DNA of 64,000 nucleotides from Streptomyces sp. MNU76 (GCF_020982545.1 NZ_JAJKLK010000003.1:1054001-1118000), one strand, 5' to 3'; shown: positions 1-8,520, numbered from the stretch's first letter. Numbers and translations: made by a program. The notes: generated by a model not told the origin, from the letters alone.

Positions 1-612
1 AGGTGTAGGTGGCGCCGACCACGTCCGGCATCTTCGGCCACGGGAGCGGGCCGCCGTCCTTCTCGGGGCAGGGTTCGCCGCTCTTGACGGCCGCGAAGTC
101 GATGCTCCTCGCGGCTGTGTCGGCTTTCTGGAAACACACCGTCCACAGGGACCGCATGATGATCGAGCGGTCGTCCTCGGCCGCGTCGTGGCGTGCGGTC
201 GTGAAGCCTGCGGAACGTGCCAGCTTCTCCGCCTCGTTCAGTGGCTTCCCGGTGTAGTCGGCGGCCCTGACGACCTTCGCCGGGGACGGGGTCGGGGACG
301 AGGCGGTCTCGACGCTCACCCCGCCGTCGTCCCGTGCCTTGGCCTCGGGCTGCTTCGAGGCACTCTCGTCGAGCTGCCCGCCCAGCCCCGCGCCGACCGA
401 CAGCAGCACGAAGGCTCCGAACGTCGCGCCCAGTTTGGCGAACCAGCGCCACTTCGGCAGCACCCAGACCGCCACCATGGCGGCGATCATCGCGACGAAG
501 CCGAGCCCGAAGCTGAACGCGCCGAGCAGCGCGACGAGGGCGAGGGATGCCGAGCACGGCGGGGTGGTGCGCCACCAAGGGCGGGCGGGGCAGGTGAGTT
601 GTAAGGGTTCAC
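1..612 (-). pseudogene. PASTA-type membrane protein, 3' end outside window, frameshifted near N-terminus
   Basis: Reading leftwards from GTG at 612 (GAGGAG 11 bases upstream) gives a proline-rich start (VNPYNSPAPPALGG). The reading frame then shifts at the CCC run near 544-546. In the next frame a hydrophobic segment follows (ALVALLGAFSFGLGF, then MIAAMVAVWVLP), then a second one, a Ser/Pro linker and a PASTA-like region with YTGKPLNEAEKLARSAGF and, at the edge, MPDVVGATYT. One extra C in the run would restore a single protein with N-terminal membrane segments and extracytoplasmic PASTA-type repeats. The second frame has no start codon of its own, so this is a frameshift and not a separate gene. 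It could be real decay or a base-calling error. The function is unknown; PASTA repeats usually bind peptidoglycan or beta-lactams. Confidence 0.6.
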
Positions 613-714
613 GTGGCGCAGTGCTCCTCGGGTACGGACCGGTCCGGTCCCGGACTTGTGTCGTCTGGATCCGGACTGGCGGGCTGCGGTCCGGCGATCG
701 TTGTGCGGGGGCTC

Positions 715-2352
715 TCAGGTCAGGGTGTTGGTCAGATGCGGACCCATGTAGCCGACGTAGATTCCGTGATCGGTACAGGAGCCGTCGTAGTAGTGCAGGC
801 GCGGCGCGACGGTGTTGCCTCCGCCGATCCGCAGGTGGGCCCCCATGAAGACCTTGCCGGCCGGATGGACGTGGCGGGGCACGGGGAACGTGCGTGCCCG
901 ACTCCAGTCGCCGTTCGTTTTCACGGACTTCGATTCGTCCCTGACGATCTTGCGGGGTGAGATGACGTGCGCTCCCTCGGGCGCGTCCGCACACCACTGC
1001 TTGAAGTCGCTGTTCGCCCTGCCGCTCGCGACGGCTTCCGCGAAGTCCTGGAGCGCCAGCAGTGCGTCCCAGGCCATTCGGACCCAGGACGACCCGTAGG
1101 CCTGGTCGTCGAGTTCCAGGGAGTACTTGCGTCGGCCGCTGAAGTGGACGCGTCGCATGCCGTCCATCCGGTCCAGGATCTCGGCGAAGGACGTGGGCGC
1201 GTTCACCGAGGGGTCCACCGGTATGTACGCCTGCTCGGAGGCGCCCAGTTTCAGGAGTTCTCTCTGCAGTTCCCGTATCTGTGCCTTGGCTCGATGGAGT
1301 TCCTTGTACTGCTCGTCGTAGTCGACGACGACCTGTGCCTCGTTGTCCTCCGCCTGACGCAGTTCCCGCTTGAGGTCACGGATCTCGTCGGCTCTGACCC
1401 GCTGTTCGCGCGCCGCCTCTTCCAGGATCTCGTGCAGGGCGTCGTTCTCGTCGCGCAACCGTTCCTGCTCGGAGGCTCCGACCCCGTCCCTGGCCCGAGT
1501 GCGCATGAGCGGCACGGAATCCAGGGCGTCGGGCAGGGGCAGGCGGGTGGCGAGTCCCTGAGGAAGTTGGTTCAGCAGGCGTGTGGCGAGCCGGGGGTTC
1601 TCGGTGATCAGCCGCTTCGACATCACACGGTGCCGCTGGCCGTCGGCGGGCCAGGCCGGGTCGACGCCGGGCAGGTAGGTGCGGACCCCTCCGTTGTACA
1701 CGCGGTGGTGCTCCAACGCCCGGTTGAAGACAGACTCGGCTCCCGGGGTGAGTACGTAAAGGATCGCCAGCCCCACCAGGGGACGGACGAGAGGGTCGAC
1801 GGTCTCCTCCAGCCAGGCGTCGAAGTCGACGTCGTACGGTGTGCTCGCCATGACGATGGGAAGGCGCCGGTCGGCGTCGCACAGTTCGTCTATCACCGCC
1901 TCGACGTCCTCCGCCTCGACGACTTGGGGTATGGCCGTCACGTCCGCCAGACCGTCGTGCGCGTCGAGTGCCTCCAGCAGGTGCTTCGCGAGCCGGGGTG
2001 TCTTGGCGGGCACGGGGGCGTCGTCGGCGTCGTCGGGGAGGTGCTCGACGTCGAGTTGGACCCAGGTCGGCTCGTCGGCGATCTGCCGCGTCACGACGGT
2101 GGTCTGCCAGGTGCCGCCGGGCGCGGTCTCCCGGAGCCGCCATCGTCCGTAGGTGCCGGTGGCAGCCGTGACGGAGTCGTGGTCGAGGGTGACTCCGCGG
2201 GCTATCTCGTTGCGGCCCTCGGCGAACGCGTCGACGTTGTACCGCTTGGGTGGTCCGGCGAGCCAGTGGCGCAGCTGCTCATCGACCAGAGCACCGGTCC
2301 GCACGTAGTCGGTCCGACTGGTGACCACCATGCGGTAGCGGCGGGTGTCCAT
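715..2352 (-). CDS. Coiled-coil protein of unknown function next to McrB-like ATPase
   Basis: The product has 545 residues. I choose ATG 2352 over GTG 2367 because GAGGAG lies 7 bases upstream of the ATG. I do not recognise the family. The N-terminal ~300 residues look globular with many charged positions. Residues ~285-370 form a heptad-rich coiled coil (LRDENDALHEILEEAAREQR, then DLKRELRQAEDNE). The C-terminal ~150 residues are a compact domain ending in RLHYYDGSCTDHGIYVGYMG. There is no signal peptide or membrane segment, so it is probably cytosolic. It follows the McrB-like ATPase on the same strand after a 53-base gap, the position usually held by mcrC in type IV restriction loci. A role as a defence partner is only an inference from that position. 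Confidence 0.75.
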   Translation of the reverse strand: MDTRRYRMVVTSRTDYVRTGALVDEQLRHWLAGPPKRYNVDAFAEGRNEIARGVTLDHDSVTAATGTYGRWRLRETAPGGTWQTTVVTRQIADEPTWVQLDVEHLPDDADDAPVPAKTPRLAKHLLEALDAHDGLADVTAIPQVVEAEDVEAVIDELCDADRRLPIVMASTPYDVDFDAWLEETVDPLVRPLVGLAILYVLTPGAESVFNRALEHHRVYNGGVRTYLPGVDPAWPADGQRHRVMSKRLITENPRLATRLLNQLPQGLATRLPLPDALDSVPLMRTRARDGVGASEQERLRDENDALHEILEEAAREQRVRADEIRDLKRELRQAEDNEAQVVVDYDEQYKELHRAKAQIRELQRELLKLGASEQAYIPVDPSVNAPTSFAEILDRMDGMRRVHFSGRRKYSLELDDQAYGSSWVRMAWDALLALQDFAEAVASGRANSDFKQWCADAPEGAHVISPRKIVRDESKSVKTNGDWSRARTFPVPRHVHPAGKVFMGAHLRIGGGNTVAPRLHYYDGSCTDHGIYVGYMGPHLTNTLT

Positions 2353-2405
2353 GGTGCTGCTCCTCACGTGAACGGGAACGGCGGCGTCTTCGGGCGTGAC
2401 GGCGG

Positions 2406-2438
2406 TCAGAGCAGGTCACGGAGCCTGGTGTCGTTCAT
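2406..2438 (-). other. Ten-codon reading frame with a good ribosome binding site
   Basis: AGGGAG followed by CGTAGCC and ATG starts a ten-codon frame (MNDTRLRDLL, stop). It is in frame with the end of the McrB-like gene and lies 53 bases ahead of the coiled-coil gene. It could be a leader peptide or the 5' stub of a deleted gene fused to the ATPase reading frame. Its length allows no firm call. Confidence 0.25.
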
Positions 2439-3449
2439 GGCTACGCTCCCTTGGGCGCTCTGGTGGCTGCGGCGGGCGTGCCCCGAGGTGACGCGAGAGG
2501 CCGGTGAGCCGTTGGCAATCCGAGCATGACGGAAGCTTGTTAGCGTCGTCAACGGACTTGCGTGGATTGCTGGGCGGTGAAGGTGTGTACGTGTGTTCGA
2601 GTGTCCCGCAGGGGAGGAACTGTGCTCGGCCGCCGCTCCGACGAGCCGACGGTCCCGCAGTACGGCATCGCCCGCGGTGGCCGTCACCGACCGGGGGCGT
2701 GACGTGGTCAGCGCAGTACTGAGCCGATCCAGGCGCTCACCGTCGCGCAGCAGGTTGGCGTGTCCGATCTGGTGGTCGGCGTCGAGATGGCGCGCGATAC
2801 GGGTGTTGAGGGACTCGAAGAACGCGGCCAGGTCCAGAGGGCCGACCGTCCCGGAGACCGCGTCCGGGTCCGGGCCCACGGGCAGGAAGGCGAAGCGGCG
2901 GCGAACCGCGGCGTCCAGGTGGCTGATGCTCCGGTCGGCGGTGTTCATCGTGCCGATGACCCGGACGTTCGGCGGTACGGAGAAGCGGCGCTTGCTGACG
3001 GGCAGGGCGACCGGCAGGTTCCGCTTGTCGAGTTCGAGGAGCGTGATCAACTCGCCGAAGATCCGAGGCAGGTCACCGCGGTTGATCTCGTCGACGACCA
3101 GCAGGAACGTCTGGTCGGGATGGGCGGCGGCCCGGTTGCACAGGCTGTGGAACAGGCCGTCCGTGAGAGTGAGGGTGAGCCCCGGGCCGGTGGCGCTCAG
3201 GTCCGGCTTGAAGCCCTCGACGAAGTCCTCGTAGCCGTGGGAGGGATGGAAGGTGACCAGGCGGACGCGGTCGCCGTGCAGCATGTCGGCCTGCGCCGCG
3301 GCACGTTGACCGGTGTCGGCGCCGAGAGCGTCCGCGCGTCCGTCCAGGGCGAGGGCGGCGCCGAGCGCGAGCCGGGTCTTGCCCGTACCGGGCGGCCCGT
3401 GCAGGATCACCTGACCCTTGCGCTCCAGCGCGTCCAGTACGACCTGCAC
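2406..3449 (-). CDS. McrB-type AAA+ ATPase, apparently truncated
   Basis: The ~230-residue core is a clear McrB-family GTPase/ATPase: Walker A GPPGTGKT, Walker B LLVVDEINRGDLPRIFGEL, and sensor region VIGTMNTADRSI followed by DAAVRRRFAF. The family motif HQIGH appears as HQIGHANLL. Usual members continue into a W..I.PLL.EYF-type tail. Here homology stops after HANLL and ~100 codons of non-family sequence follow. No N-terminal DNA-recognition domain is present either, because the divergent endonuclease gene begins only 48 bases beyond the GTG 3449 chosen as start (no good ribosome site). McrB normally powers McrC cleavage of modified DNA. No McrC is seen here. The gene is probably a damaged restriction remnant, though the nucleotide-binding core is intact. 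Confidence 0.6.
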   Translation of the reverse strand: MQVVLDALERKGQVILHGPPGTGKTRLALGAALALDGRADALGADTGQRAAAQADMLHGDRVRLVTFHPSHGYEDFVEGFKPDLSATGPGLTLTLTDGLFHSLCNRAAAHPDQTFLLVVDEINRGDLPRIFGELITLLELDKRNLPVALPVSKRRFSVPPNVRVIGTMNTADRSISHLDAAVRRRFAFLPVGPDPDAVSGTVGPLDLAAFFESLNTRIARHLDADHQIGHANLLRDGERLDRLSTALTTSRPRSVTATAGDAVLRDRRLVGAAAEHSSSPAGHSNTRTHLHRPAIHASPLTTLTSFRHARIANGSPASRVTSGHARRSHQSAQGSVAMNDTRLRDLL

Positions 3450-3497
3450 GTCCTCGGGCAGCGCGCGTTGCCGCGTCGGCGCCGTTAGCCTGTCGGT

Positions 3498-4856
3498 ATG
3501 TCGGAGCGTGTCATGCCCGGTCGCACGGACGGCCTGATCACCCTCGGTGCCGCGGACGCTCTGTGGGTCGATCTGACGGCCGGCAGTGCTGTGCCGACGG
3601 CTGCTGGGGCATTCACCTGCTCTCCTGCCCATGCCCGGGTGGGGTACGTCCTGCTCGGCGGCCATGTGGTGGCGACGGTGAGGATGAGCGGCGGTCAGTG
3701 GAGTGTCCCGGAGGGTGAGGTGCGCCGGGCGGCCGCGGAGCTGAACGCGGTGGGGGTGGACCGGCGGGACCTGGTCCGCATCGGTCCGTTTCGGGGGGCG
3801 CCGAGGGAAGAGGTCGACGAGGAGACGCCGCTGCGTTGGCGCCGGCGCATCACGGGTGAACTGCGTGAGCCGGGCGGCCCCGAGAGGGCGGCACGACGTG
3901 ACGTCGGCCGCTCGTACCATCTGGCGGGGATCGACTGGCGACAGATGCTCGTGGAGCAGACCCGCGACGGGACGCAGCGGACGTGGTGGCTGCCGCGCGC
4001 CGTGGTCAGGCTGCTCGACGCGGCCGAGCACGCCGAAGCGCGGTGGGCGCAAGCCTCGCGGACCCGCCGGGCAGGCACAGCCGCCACCGAGCCGCCCGCC
4101 CACCCCGGCGGGCCGGGACGCCGACGGTCGGCGAGACGTCGAGGGTCGGCAGGCGACGAGCCCCGAGGACCCACCGCCGCACCGCGCCCGTACAACGCGG
4201 AACTGGAAGGCCAGCTGTACTCGGTGCTCAGCAAGAAGCCGGGTACCTCCCGCAAGGTGGCCGGGTGGGCGTGCGCCGTCTGCCGCACCGCGCCCGCCGC
4301 GGTCCTCGACCACTGCCACGAACACGGCTACGTCCGCGCCCCCGTCTGCCAGTCCTGCAACACACTCGAACGTCCCGACCACCTGTACAGCAACGACATC
4401 CGCGTGGCGAACCGCTACACCCGCCTCTTCCACACCGACACCGACGCCTGGCTCCGCCACTGGCACCGCTGCCCCGGGTGCCGCGCCCGCACCACCCTGC
4501 CCCTGCCGCACCTCGCCGCGTGGACCGCCCACACAGCCTGCCGATCGCTGCGCCCCACCCACCGAGCCCCCCGCGGGCGCACGCCGTGCGGTGTCCTGCG
4601 CGTGTCCTGGACGGGCAGTCAGAACACGCCCCGTTCCTGCCTGCTCACGGTCGCCGTCGACTGCTGCCCCTCCGGCGAGCACCGTGTCCTGGCGCGGGTC
4701 CCCTACCGCGAAGCCGTCGAGCGGTTCCGCGTCTGGTTGACCGAGACGGCCCCCGCCGTGGCCGCCGCGGCCGGTCCCGACCGCGTGGACGGCCTCCCCG
4801 CCCAGTCCCGGCCGGTCATCGCGGACACCAGCGGCGAGGGCTTGGCACTGTTCTGA
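3498..4856 (+). CDS. HNH / recombination endonuclease VII-domain protein
   Basis: The product has 452 residues. The central zinc-finger nuclease signature is CAVC, then DHCHEHGYVR, then VCQSCN at residues ~260-290, the pattern of the phage-T4-type endonuclease VII family (C-x2-C...DHCH-x-TG-x-VRG-x-LC-x2-CN). The N-terminal ~200 residues carry no recognised domain. A basic Pro/Arg-rich linker precedes the nuclease, and further Cys/His pairs follow it (HWHRCPGC). The ATG has no obvious ribosome site; a TAGCCT box ends seven bases upstream, so a leaderless transcript is possible. The gene is divergent from the McrB-like gene with only 48 bases between them. A role in DNA cleavage or defence is likely from the fold; the substrate is unknown. 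Confidence 0.75.
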   Translation: MSERVMPGRTDGLITLGAADALWVDLTAGSAVPTAAGAFTCSPAHARVGYVLLGGHVVATVRMSGGQWSVPEGEVRRAAAELNAVGVDRRDLVRIGPFRGAPREEVDEETPLRWRRRITGELREPGGPERAARRDVGRSYHLAGIDWRQMLVEQTRDGTQRTWWLPRAVVRLLDAAEHAEARWAQASRTRRAGTAATEPPAHPGGPGRRRSARRRGSAGDEPRGPTAAPRPYNAELEGQLYSVLSKKPGTSRKVAGWACAVCRTAPAAVLDHCHEHGYVRAPVCQSCNTLERPDHLYSNDIRVANRYTRLFHTDTDAWLRHWHRCPGCRARTTLPLPHLAAWTAHTACRSLRPTHRAPRGRTPCGVLRVSWTGSQNTPRSCLLTVAVDCCPSGEHRVLARVPYREAVERFRVWLTETAPAVAAAAGPDRVDGLPAQSRPVIADTSGEGLALF

Positions 4857-5040
4857 CCGGGCACCGGCAGACCCGACACCCCGGCGTCACCCCGTAGCCA
4901 CCGGCCAGGGGCATTCCGTCGACCATGAGGTGGCCCCGGCCTGGTCGGCGCCGATCAGGAAGGCGGGCCGGAGCTGAACGCACCGTTCCCCGCTCCCCGT
5001 TCTCCGGTCCCCGTTCCCGCGTTCCTGACGGGCGTCCGTG

Positions 5041-7443
5041 CTACTCCGTGCGGAGGCCGTCCGGGCGCATCAGGCGAAGGAGCGGGGGGACGCTGAGGGC
5101 TGTCACCACCAGGACCACCGCCGCGCCGATGCCCGTCATCGCCAGGACGCTCAGCCAGTCCACCGCCACCGCGGTGTCCGTCATTCTCAGCAGGACGGAG
5201 CCCAGGGTGAGGCCCACCATCGTGGCGAGGAGCAGGCCCAGGGCGACCGGGATCGCGGTCTGCCACAGGACCGACAGGGCCAGTGTGCGGCGCCGCGTGC
5301 CGAAGGCGATCAGCGAGGAGAGCAGTTTCCTGCGTTCGCGCAGTTGCTCCAGATGGGAGACCAGCAGGCTCGCCCCGATCAGCGCGAGGACACAGGCCGC
5401 GCCGGCGAACAGCCCGGTGCGGATGGAGTCGAACTCAGCGGTACGCTCACCCTCCGTGAACATCCTGGGCACCGCGAGCGGGTCGATCTTCACCGTGGCG
5501 TTGCGCACGATCTCGCTGACGTCAGGGACCGCCATGTCGAGCTTGAGGTAGATCAGCCCGCGGGCGGTCTCGGCCGCGGCGGTGGGCAGCGCGCTCGTGG
5601 TCATGAGGAAACCCTCCCGCTCCCAGCCCGTCGGGTCGGTGCGCGGCTCGGCCTTCCTGATGTCCCGCGGCACTGTCCAGGGCACCTGCGCACCATGGGG
5701 GTCGCCGTCGAGGGAGGGGTCGAGGACGAGCTTCCGGCCGGGTTCGGCAAGCTCCGGTTCGGTACCGTGCAAGGCGAAGACATCGCCCTCGCGGCACGAG
5801 GGCAGTTTCGCCACTTCGCGCAGGTCGGCGCAGTCGCCGACGGTGACCCCGGCGGTCGCTTCGGGGTCCTTGGCGCGGTCGCCCAGCCAGGTGTCCGACA
5901 GGGCGACGGCGCCGCGCACACCGCGGGTGCCGGTGAGCTTCTGCCGGGTGTCCGCGATGGGGATGTTCTTCGGCACGGACAGCTCCATCTGGGCGCGCGT
6001 GAGATCCTGGCCGGTGGGCTTCGTGTAGTCGTCCTGGACGCCGGCGAACAGCATCTGCAGGGCGATCGCGCCGGCCACCGCCACCGCGATGCCGTTGACC
6101 ATGCGGGCGGCGGTGCCGCTGCTCAACTGCAGTCTGCGTACGGCCAGTTGCCAGGAGACCGGGCCCGAGTTCAGGCGGGCCACGACGGCTTCCACGACCC
6201 ATGGCAGCAGCGCGGTGATGCCGACGAGGAGCAGGATGACACCGCCGGCCACCATGAACTCGTTGAATTCGCCGTTGTTGTTGCCCTTGCCGATCATCCG
6301 CGTGAGCAGGCCGAGGCCGCCGAGCGGAAGGAGCAGCCGCCACCACAGTCGGCGTCGTGCGGGTTTGGCCATACGCACCACGCCGAGCGGTTCGATGACC
6401 ACTCCGCGCAGGGCGAGCAGCGTCACCACCACCGCGGCGGCCGGGACCGCGACGGCGACCAGGACGGCGAGTACGGGCGCCGGGTCGAGGTAGCCCGGGA
6501 AGACGCTGATCTCGAAGAGTTCGACGGAGCCGGCGATCTGGCGGCCGACCAGGAAGAAGCCGATGCCGAAGAGCAGTCCGAGGAAGGCTCCGGCGAGTGC
6601 CTCTCCGGCGGCGATCCGGCGGGTCATCCGGCCGTCGGCGCCGACCAGCCGCAGCGCGGCGAGTCTGCGGTCGCGCCGCTCGCCGCCGAAGCGTACGGCC
6701 GCCGCGATGAACACCCCGACCGGCATCAGCAGCACCACGAAGACCGTGAGGACGAGCAGGAGAAGGACCGGGTCCTGCTCCTTCGAGGGCGGCTTGTGCA
6801 CGTTGAAGGCGTCGATGCGCGAGACGCCGGAGGAGTCGTGGTACTTGGCCAGGTTCCGGCCGCCGGTGTAGTAGGCGAGTTCGGCCGAGCCGATCAGGCC
6901 GCTCTCCCCGATGCTGCCGGTGACGCGGTACGGCAGCCGTTCGCGCAGCAGCTCGGCGTCCTTGGACTCCAGCAGTTCCTTCAGCGCGGGGGACACGAAC
7001 ATCTCACCCGGCGCGGGGAACTTCTTGATCCCGGGCGGCAGTGGCGCCCGCAGGCCCTCGGGCTCCAGCTGACGGCCGAGGACATTCCGGCCGCGGAACT
7101 CGGTGGAGACTTCCGCGACGAGCAGCGTGTTGTCGGCCTTGGCCGGCTCGCGCCCGCCCATCGCGAAGGCCAGGCGCGCGTACTCGCGGTCCTCCCGTGT
7201 CTGCATCGCGTTCGGGATGGCGGTGGTGAGCAGCAGCAGTGCCACGCCGAGACCCACGCCGACGCCGGTCAGCAGGAGACGTATCCAGCCCTCCCGGCCT
7301 CCGGTGAACGCGAACCTGACGCCCATGGTCAGGTCTGCGGACCACTGCCGCAGCATGGGGGTGTCGTGGCGGGGATCTCCCGAGGAGTCGGGTCGCGGGG
7401 GAGTCCCGGGCCGGGCGGCGGTGGGCGAGGTGCGGGTGGTCAT
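5041..7443 (-). CDS. ABC transporter permease, FtsX/MacB family
   Basis: The product has 800 residues. An N-terminal membrane helix follows the cytoplasmic Pro-rich start (LLLTGVGVGLGVALLLLTTA), then a large extracytoplasmic domain (residues ~70-230), a three-helix FtsX block (LLLLVLTVFVVLLMPVGVFI onwards), a central block, a second extracytoplasmic domain, and a final FtsX block ending near the C-terminus. This duplicated layout is typical of actinobacterial ~800-residue FtsX permeases that export lipids or antibiotics or act mechanically in the envelope. ATG 7443 overlaps the ATPase stop by four bases (ATGA), so the two are translationally coupled. The permease looks intact, but its ATPase is broken, so the transporter is probably inactive unless another ATPase serves it. 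Confidence 0.85.
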   Translation of the reverse strand: MTTRTSPTAARPGTPPRPDSSGDPRHDTPMLRQWSADLTMGVRFAFTGGREGWIRLLLTGVGVGLGVALLLLTTAIPNAMQTREDREYARLAFAMGGREPAKADNTLLVAEVSTEFRGRNVLGRQLEPEGLRAPLPPGIKKFPAPGEMFVSPALKELLESKDAELLRERLPYRVTGSIGESGLIGSAELAYYTGGRNLAKYHDSSGVSRIDAFNVHKPPSKEQDPVLLLLVLTVFVVLLMPVGVFIAAAVRFGGERRDRRLAALRLVGADGRMTRRIAAGEALAGAFLGLLFGIGFFLVGRQIAGSVELFEISVFPGYLDPAPVLAVLVAVAVPAAAVVVTLLALRGVVIEPLGVVRMAKPARRRLWWRLLLPLGGLGLLTRMIGKGNNNGEFNEFMVAGGVILLLVGITALLPWVVEAVVARLNSGPVSWQLAVRRLQLSSGTAARMVNGIAVAVAGAIALQMLFAGVQDDYTKPTGQDLTRAQMELSVPKNIPIADTRQKLTGTRGVRGAVALSDTWLGDRAKDPEATAGVTVGDCADLREVAKLPSCREGDVFALHGTEPELAEPGRKLVLDPSLDGDPHGAQVPWTVPRDIRKAEPRTDPTGWEREGFLMTTSALPTAAAETARGLIYLKLDMAVPDVSEIVRNATVKIDPLAVPRMFTEGERTAEFDSIRTGLFAGAACVLALIGASLLVSHLEQLRERRKLLSSLIAFGTRRRTLALSVLWQTAIPVALGLLLATMVGLTLGSVLLRMTDTAVAVDWLSVLAMTGIGAAVVLVVTALSVPPLLRLMRPDGLRTE

Positions 7444-7958
7444 ACGGCGCGCTCCATGTTCCGGGACTTGCCGTCCCGTACGACGATCTCGCGGTCCGAG
7501 TACGCGGCCACCCCGATCTCGTGCGTGACGAGGACGACGGCCGCGTTGGCGGACCGGGCGGCGTCGGTGAGCAGCTCCATCACGCGCTCGCCGTTGAGCG
7601 AGTCGAGGGCGCCGGTGGGCTCGTCGGCGAACAGCACCCGCGGGCCGGTGACCAGGGAGCGGGCCACGGCGACGCGCTGGCCCTGGCCGCCGGAGACCTC
7701 GCCGGGCCGCTTGCCCTTGAGGTCGTCGACCTCCAGGCGCTCCATCCACGCCAGGGCGGTGCGCTCGGCCTCCGTGCGGGAGGAGCCGTTCAGCCGCAGC
7801 GGCAGCGCCACGTTCTCGACGCAGGTCAGCTCCGGCACCAACTGGCCGAACTGGAAGACGAAGCCGAACTCGGAACGTCGCAGCGCACTGCGCTGGGAGT
7901 CGTTCATCGTGGCCATCTCACGGCCGTTGTACGTGATCGAGCCCGAGTCGGGTGTCAC
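7440..7958 (-). pseudogene. ABC transporter ATPase lacking its N-terminus and Walker A
   Basis: The open frame from GTG 7958 (172 residues) keeps the Q-loop (FQFGQLVPELT), signature VSGGQ, Walker B VLFADEP and the switch His (VTHE). Reading upstream in the same frame gives KSTLLHCLAGI preceded by APSR instead of GPSGSG, and then no ATPase homology. Walker A is therefore cut in the middle, and about 40 N-terminal codons are missing. The bases at the cut join the first codons of a PadR-family gene in another frame (see 8001-8043). GTG 7958 has no ribosome site. The family is the LolD/MacB-type exporter ATPase. Without a P-loop the product cannot bind nucleotide normally. Confidence 0.85.
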
Positions 7959-8000
7959 GATGCCGGCGAGGCAGTGCAGGAGGGTCGACTTGCGTGACGG

Positions 8001-8043
8001 GGCCGGACTCCAGGAGCCCTAACAGCGTAAGACCAATGGACAT
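8001..8043 (-). pseudogene. 5' stub of a PadR-family regulator fused to the ABC ATPase
   Basis: From ATG 8043 the minus strand reads MSIGLTLLGLLESGP, the characteristic start of Streptomyces PadR-type winged-helix repressors, which normally continue RHGYDLKR. After GP the sequence runs directly into the ABC ATPase at its P-loop, out of frame. The usual gene order in such loci is padR, ATPase, FtsX permease, so one deletion removed about 95% of padR plus the 5' end of the ATPase gene. A short GGCCC present at both points could have mediated it. Confidence 0.75.
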
Positions 8044-8050
8044 GCCGAGC

Positions 8051-8056
8051 ACTATA
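8051..8056 (-). promoter_or_regulatory. -10 box of the former padR transcript
   Basis: On the minus strand TATAGT lies seven bases before ATG 8043, as expected for a leaderless transcript starting at or near the start codon. It touches the inner edge of the 8055-8093 inverted repeat, so a bound repressor would block RNA polymerase. Confidence 0.45.
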
Positions 8057-8093
8057 CACACTGCGTATACACCCCATGTATACGCAGTGTGTA
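8055..8093. promoter_or_regulatory. Perfect 17-bp inverted repeat, probable PadR operator
   Basis: TACACACTGCGTATACA at 8055-8071 is repeated exactly as its reverse complement at 8077-8093, with a five-base spacer. It abuts the -10 box of the padR stub. PadR repressors commonly autoregulate through dyads of this kind. The repeat has stayed perfect although the regulator gene beside it is gone. Confidence 0.65.
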
Positions 8094-8100
8094 GACCCGC

Positions 8101-8465
8101 ACCTGTGAACACCTCGGCCGACTGGTCGACCGGCTTACGTGTGGGCGTGCCTCGCAGGTGGGCGCCGTCCACGGGCCGTCTGCGGGAGCCGCCACCGAGC
8201 GCGTGGTCCGTGGCCGGCCAGGCAGCGTGGGCAGCGGCACGGGGGACACGCGAGGGCACCGTCGGGAACGAGCCCGTGCCGGGGGCGTACGCGGTCGGCT
8301 CCGCCACGCCGACCCGGCGCCCGTCGTCATCGAGGCGGTAGGCGCTGATGGTCGGGCGGGACTTGCCCGGTCGGGGAGAGGTTCCGGCCTCCATCATTCA
8401 CCCCCGACGTGTGGCAGGGGGCGTGCGGCGCCGCATCGGCAGGGCTCGACAGAGACGCGCACGGA
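8101..8465. other. Intergenic stretch with no recognised gene
   Basis: Several open frames cross this stretch on both strands, but none has a ribosome site with a protein-like composition or a recognisable family. The minus-strand frame that begins near 8397 only continues into the padR stub and ATPase in a non-coding frame. The sequence may be residue from the same deletion that damaged padR. Confidence 0.4.
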
Positions 8466-8501
8466 CGAGGCGGAGAAGGCCCCGGGGCCTTCTCCGCCTC
8501 G
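8466..8501. terminator. Strong hairpin terminator downstream of the dehydrogenase gene
   Basis: CGAGGCGGAGAAGGCCCC (8466-8483) is followed directly by its exact reverse complement (8484-8501). It lies 20 bases beyond the stop of the minus-strand dehydrogenase gene. Such U-free, very GC-rich hairpins are the common terminator form in Streptomyces. Confidence 0.8.
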
Positions 8502-8520
8502 TGGCTGTCGTGGGAGAAAC

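Noticed and set aside
3450..4682. Long minus-strand extension of the McrB frame
   Set aside because: It lies antisense to the endonuclease VII-type gene, which has clear motifs, and its composition is Arg/Pro/Gly-rich shadow sequence.
5038..8022. 994-codon plus-strand frame
   Set aside because: It mirrors the third-position GC of the ABC permease and ATPase on the other strand and has no family motif.
8055..8093. Transposon terminal inverted repeats
   Set aside because: The arms are five bases apart with no transposase or target duplication; an operator fits better.
7918..8397. 159-codon minus-strand frame
   Set aside because: Its end is the padR stub read into the ATPase out of frame, and its upstream part has no ribosome site or recognisable protein.
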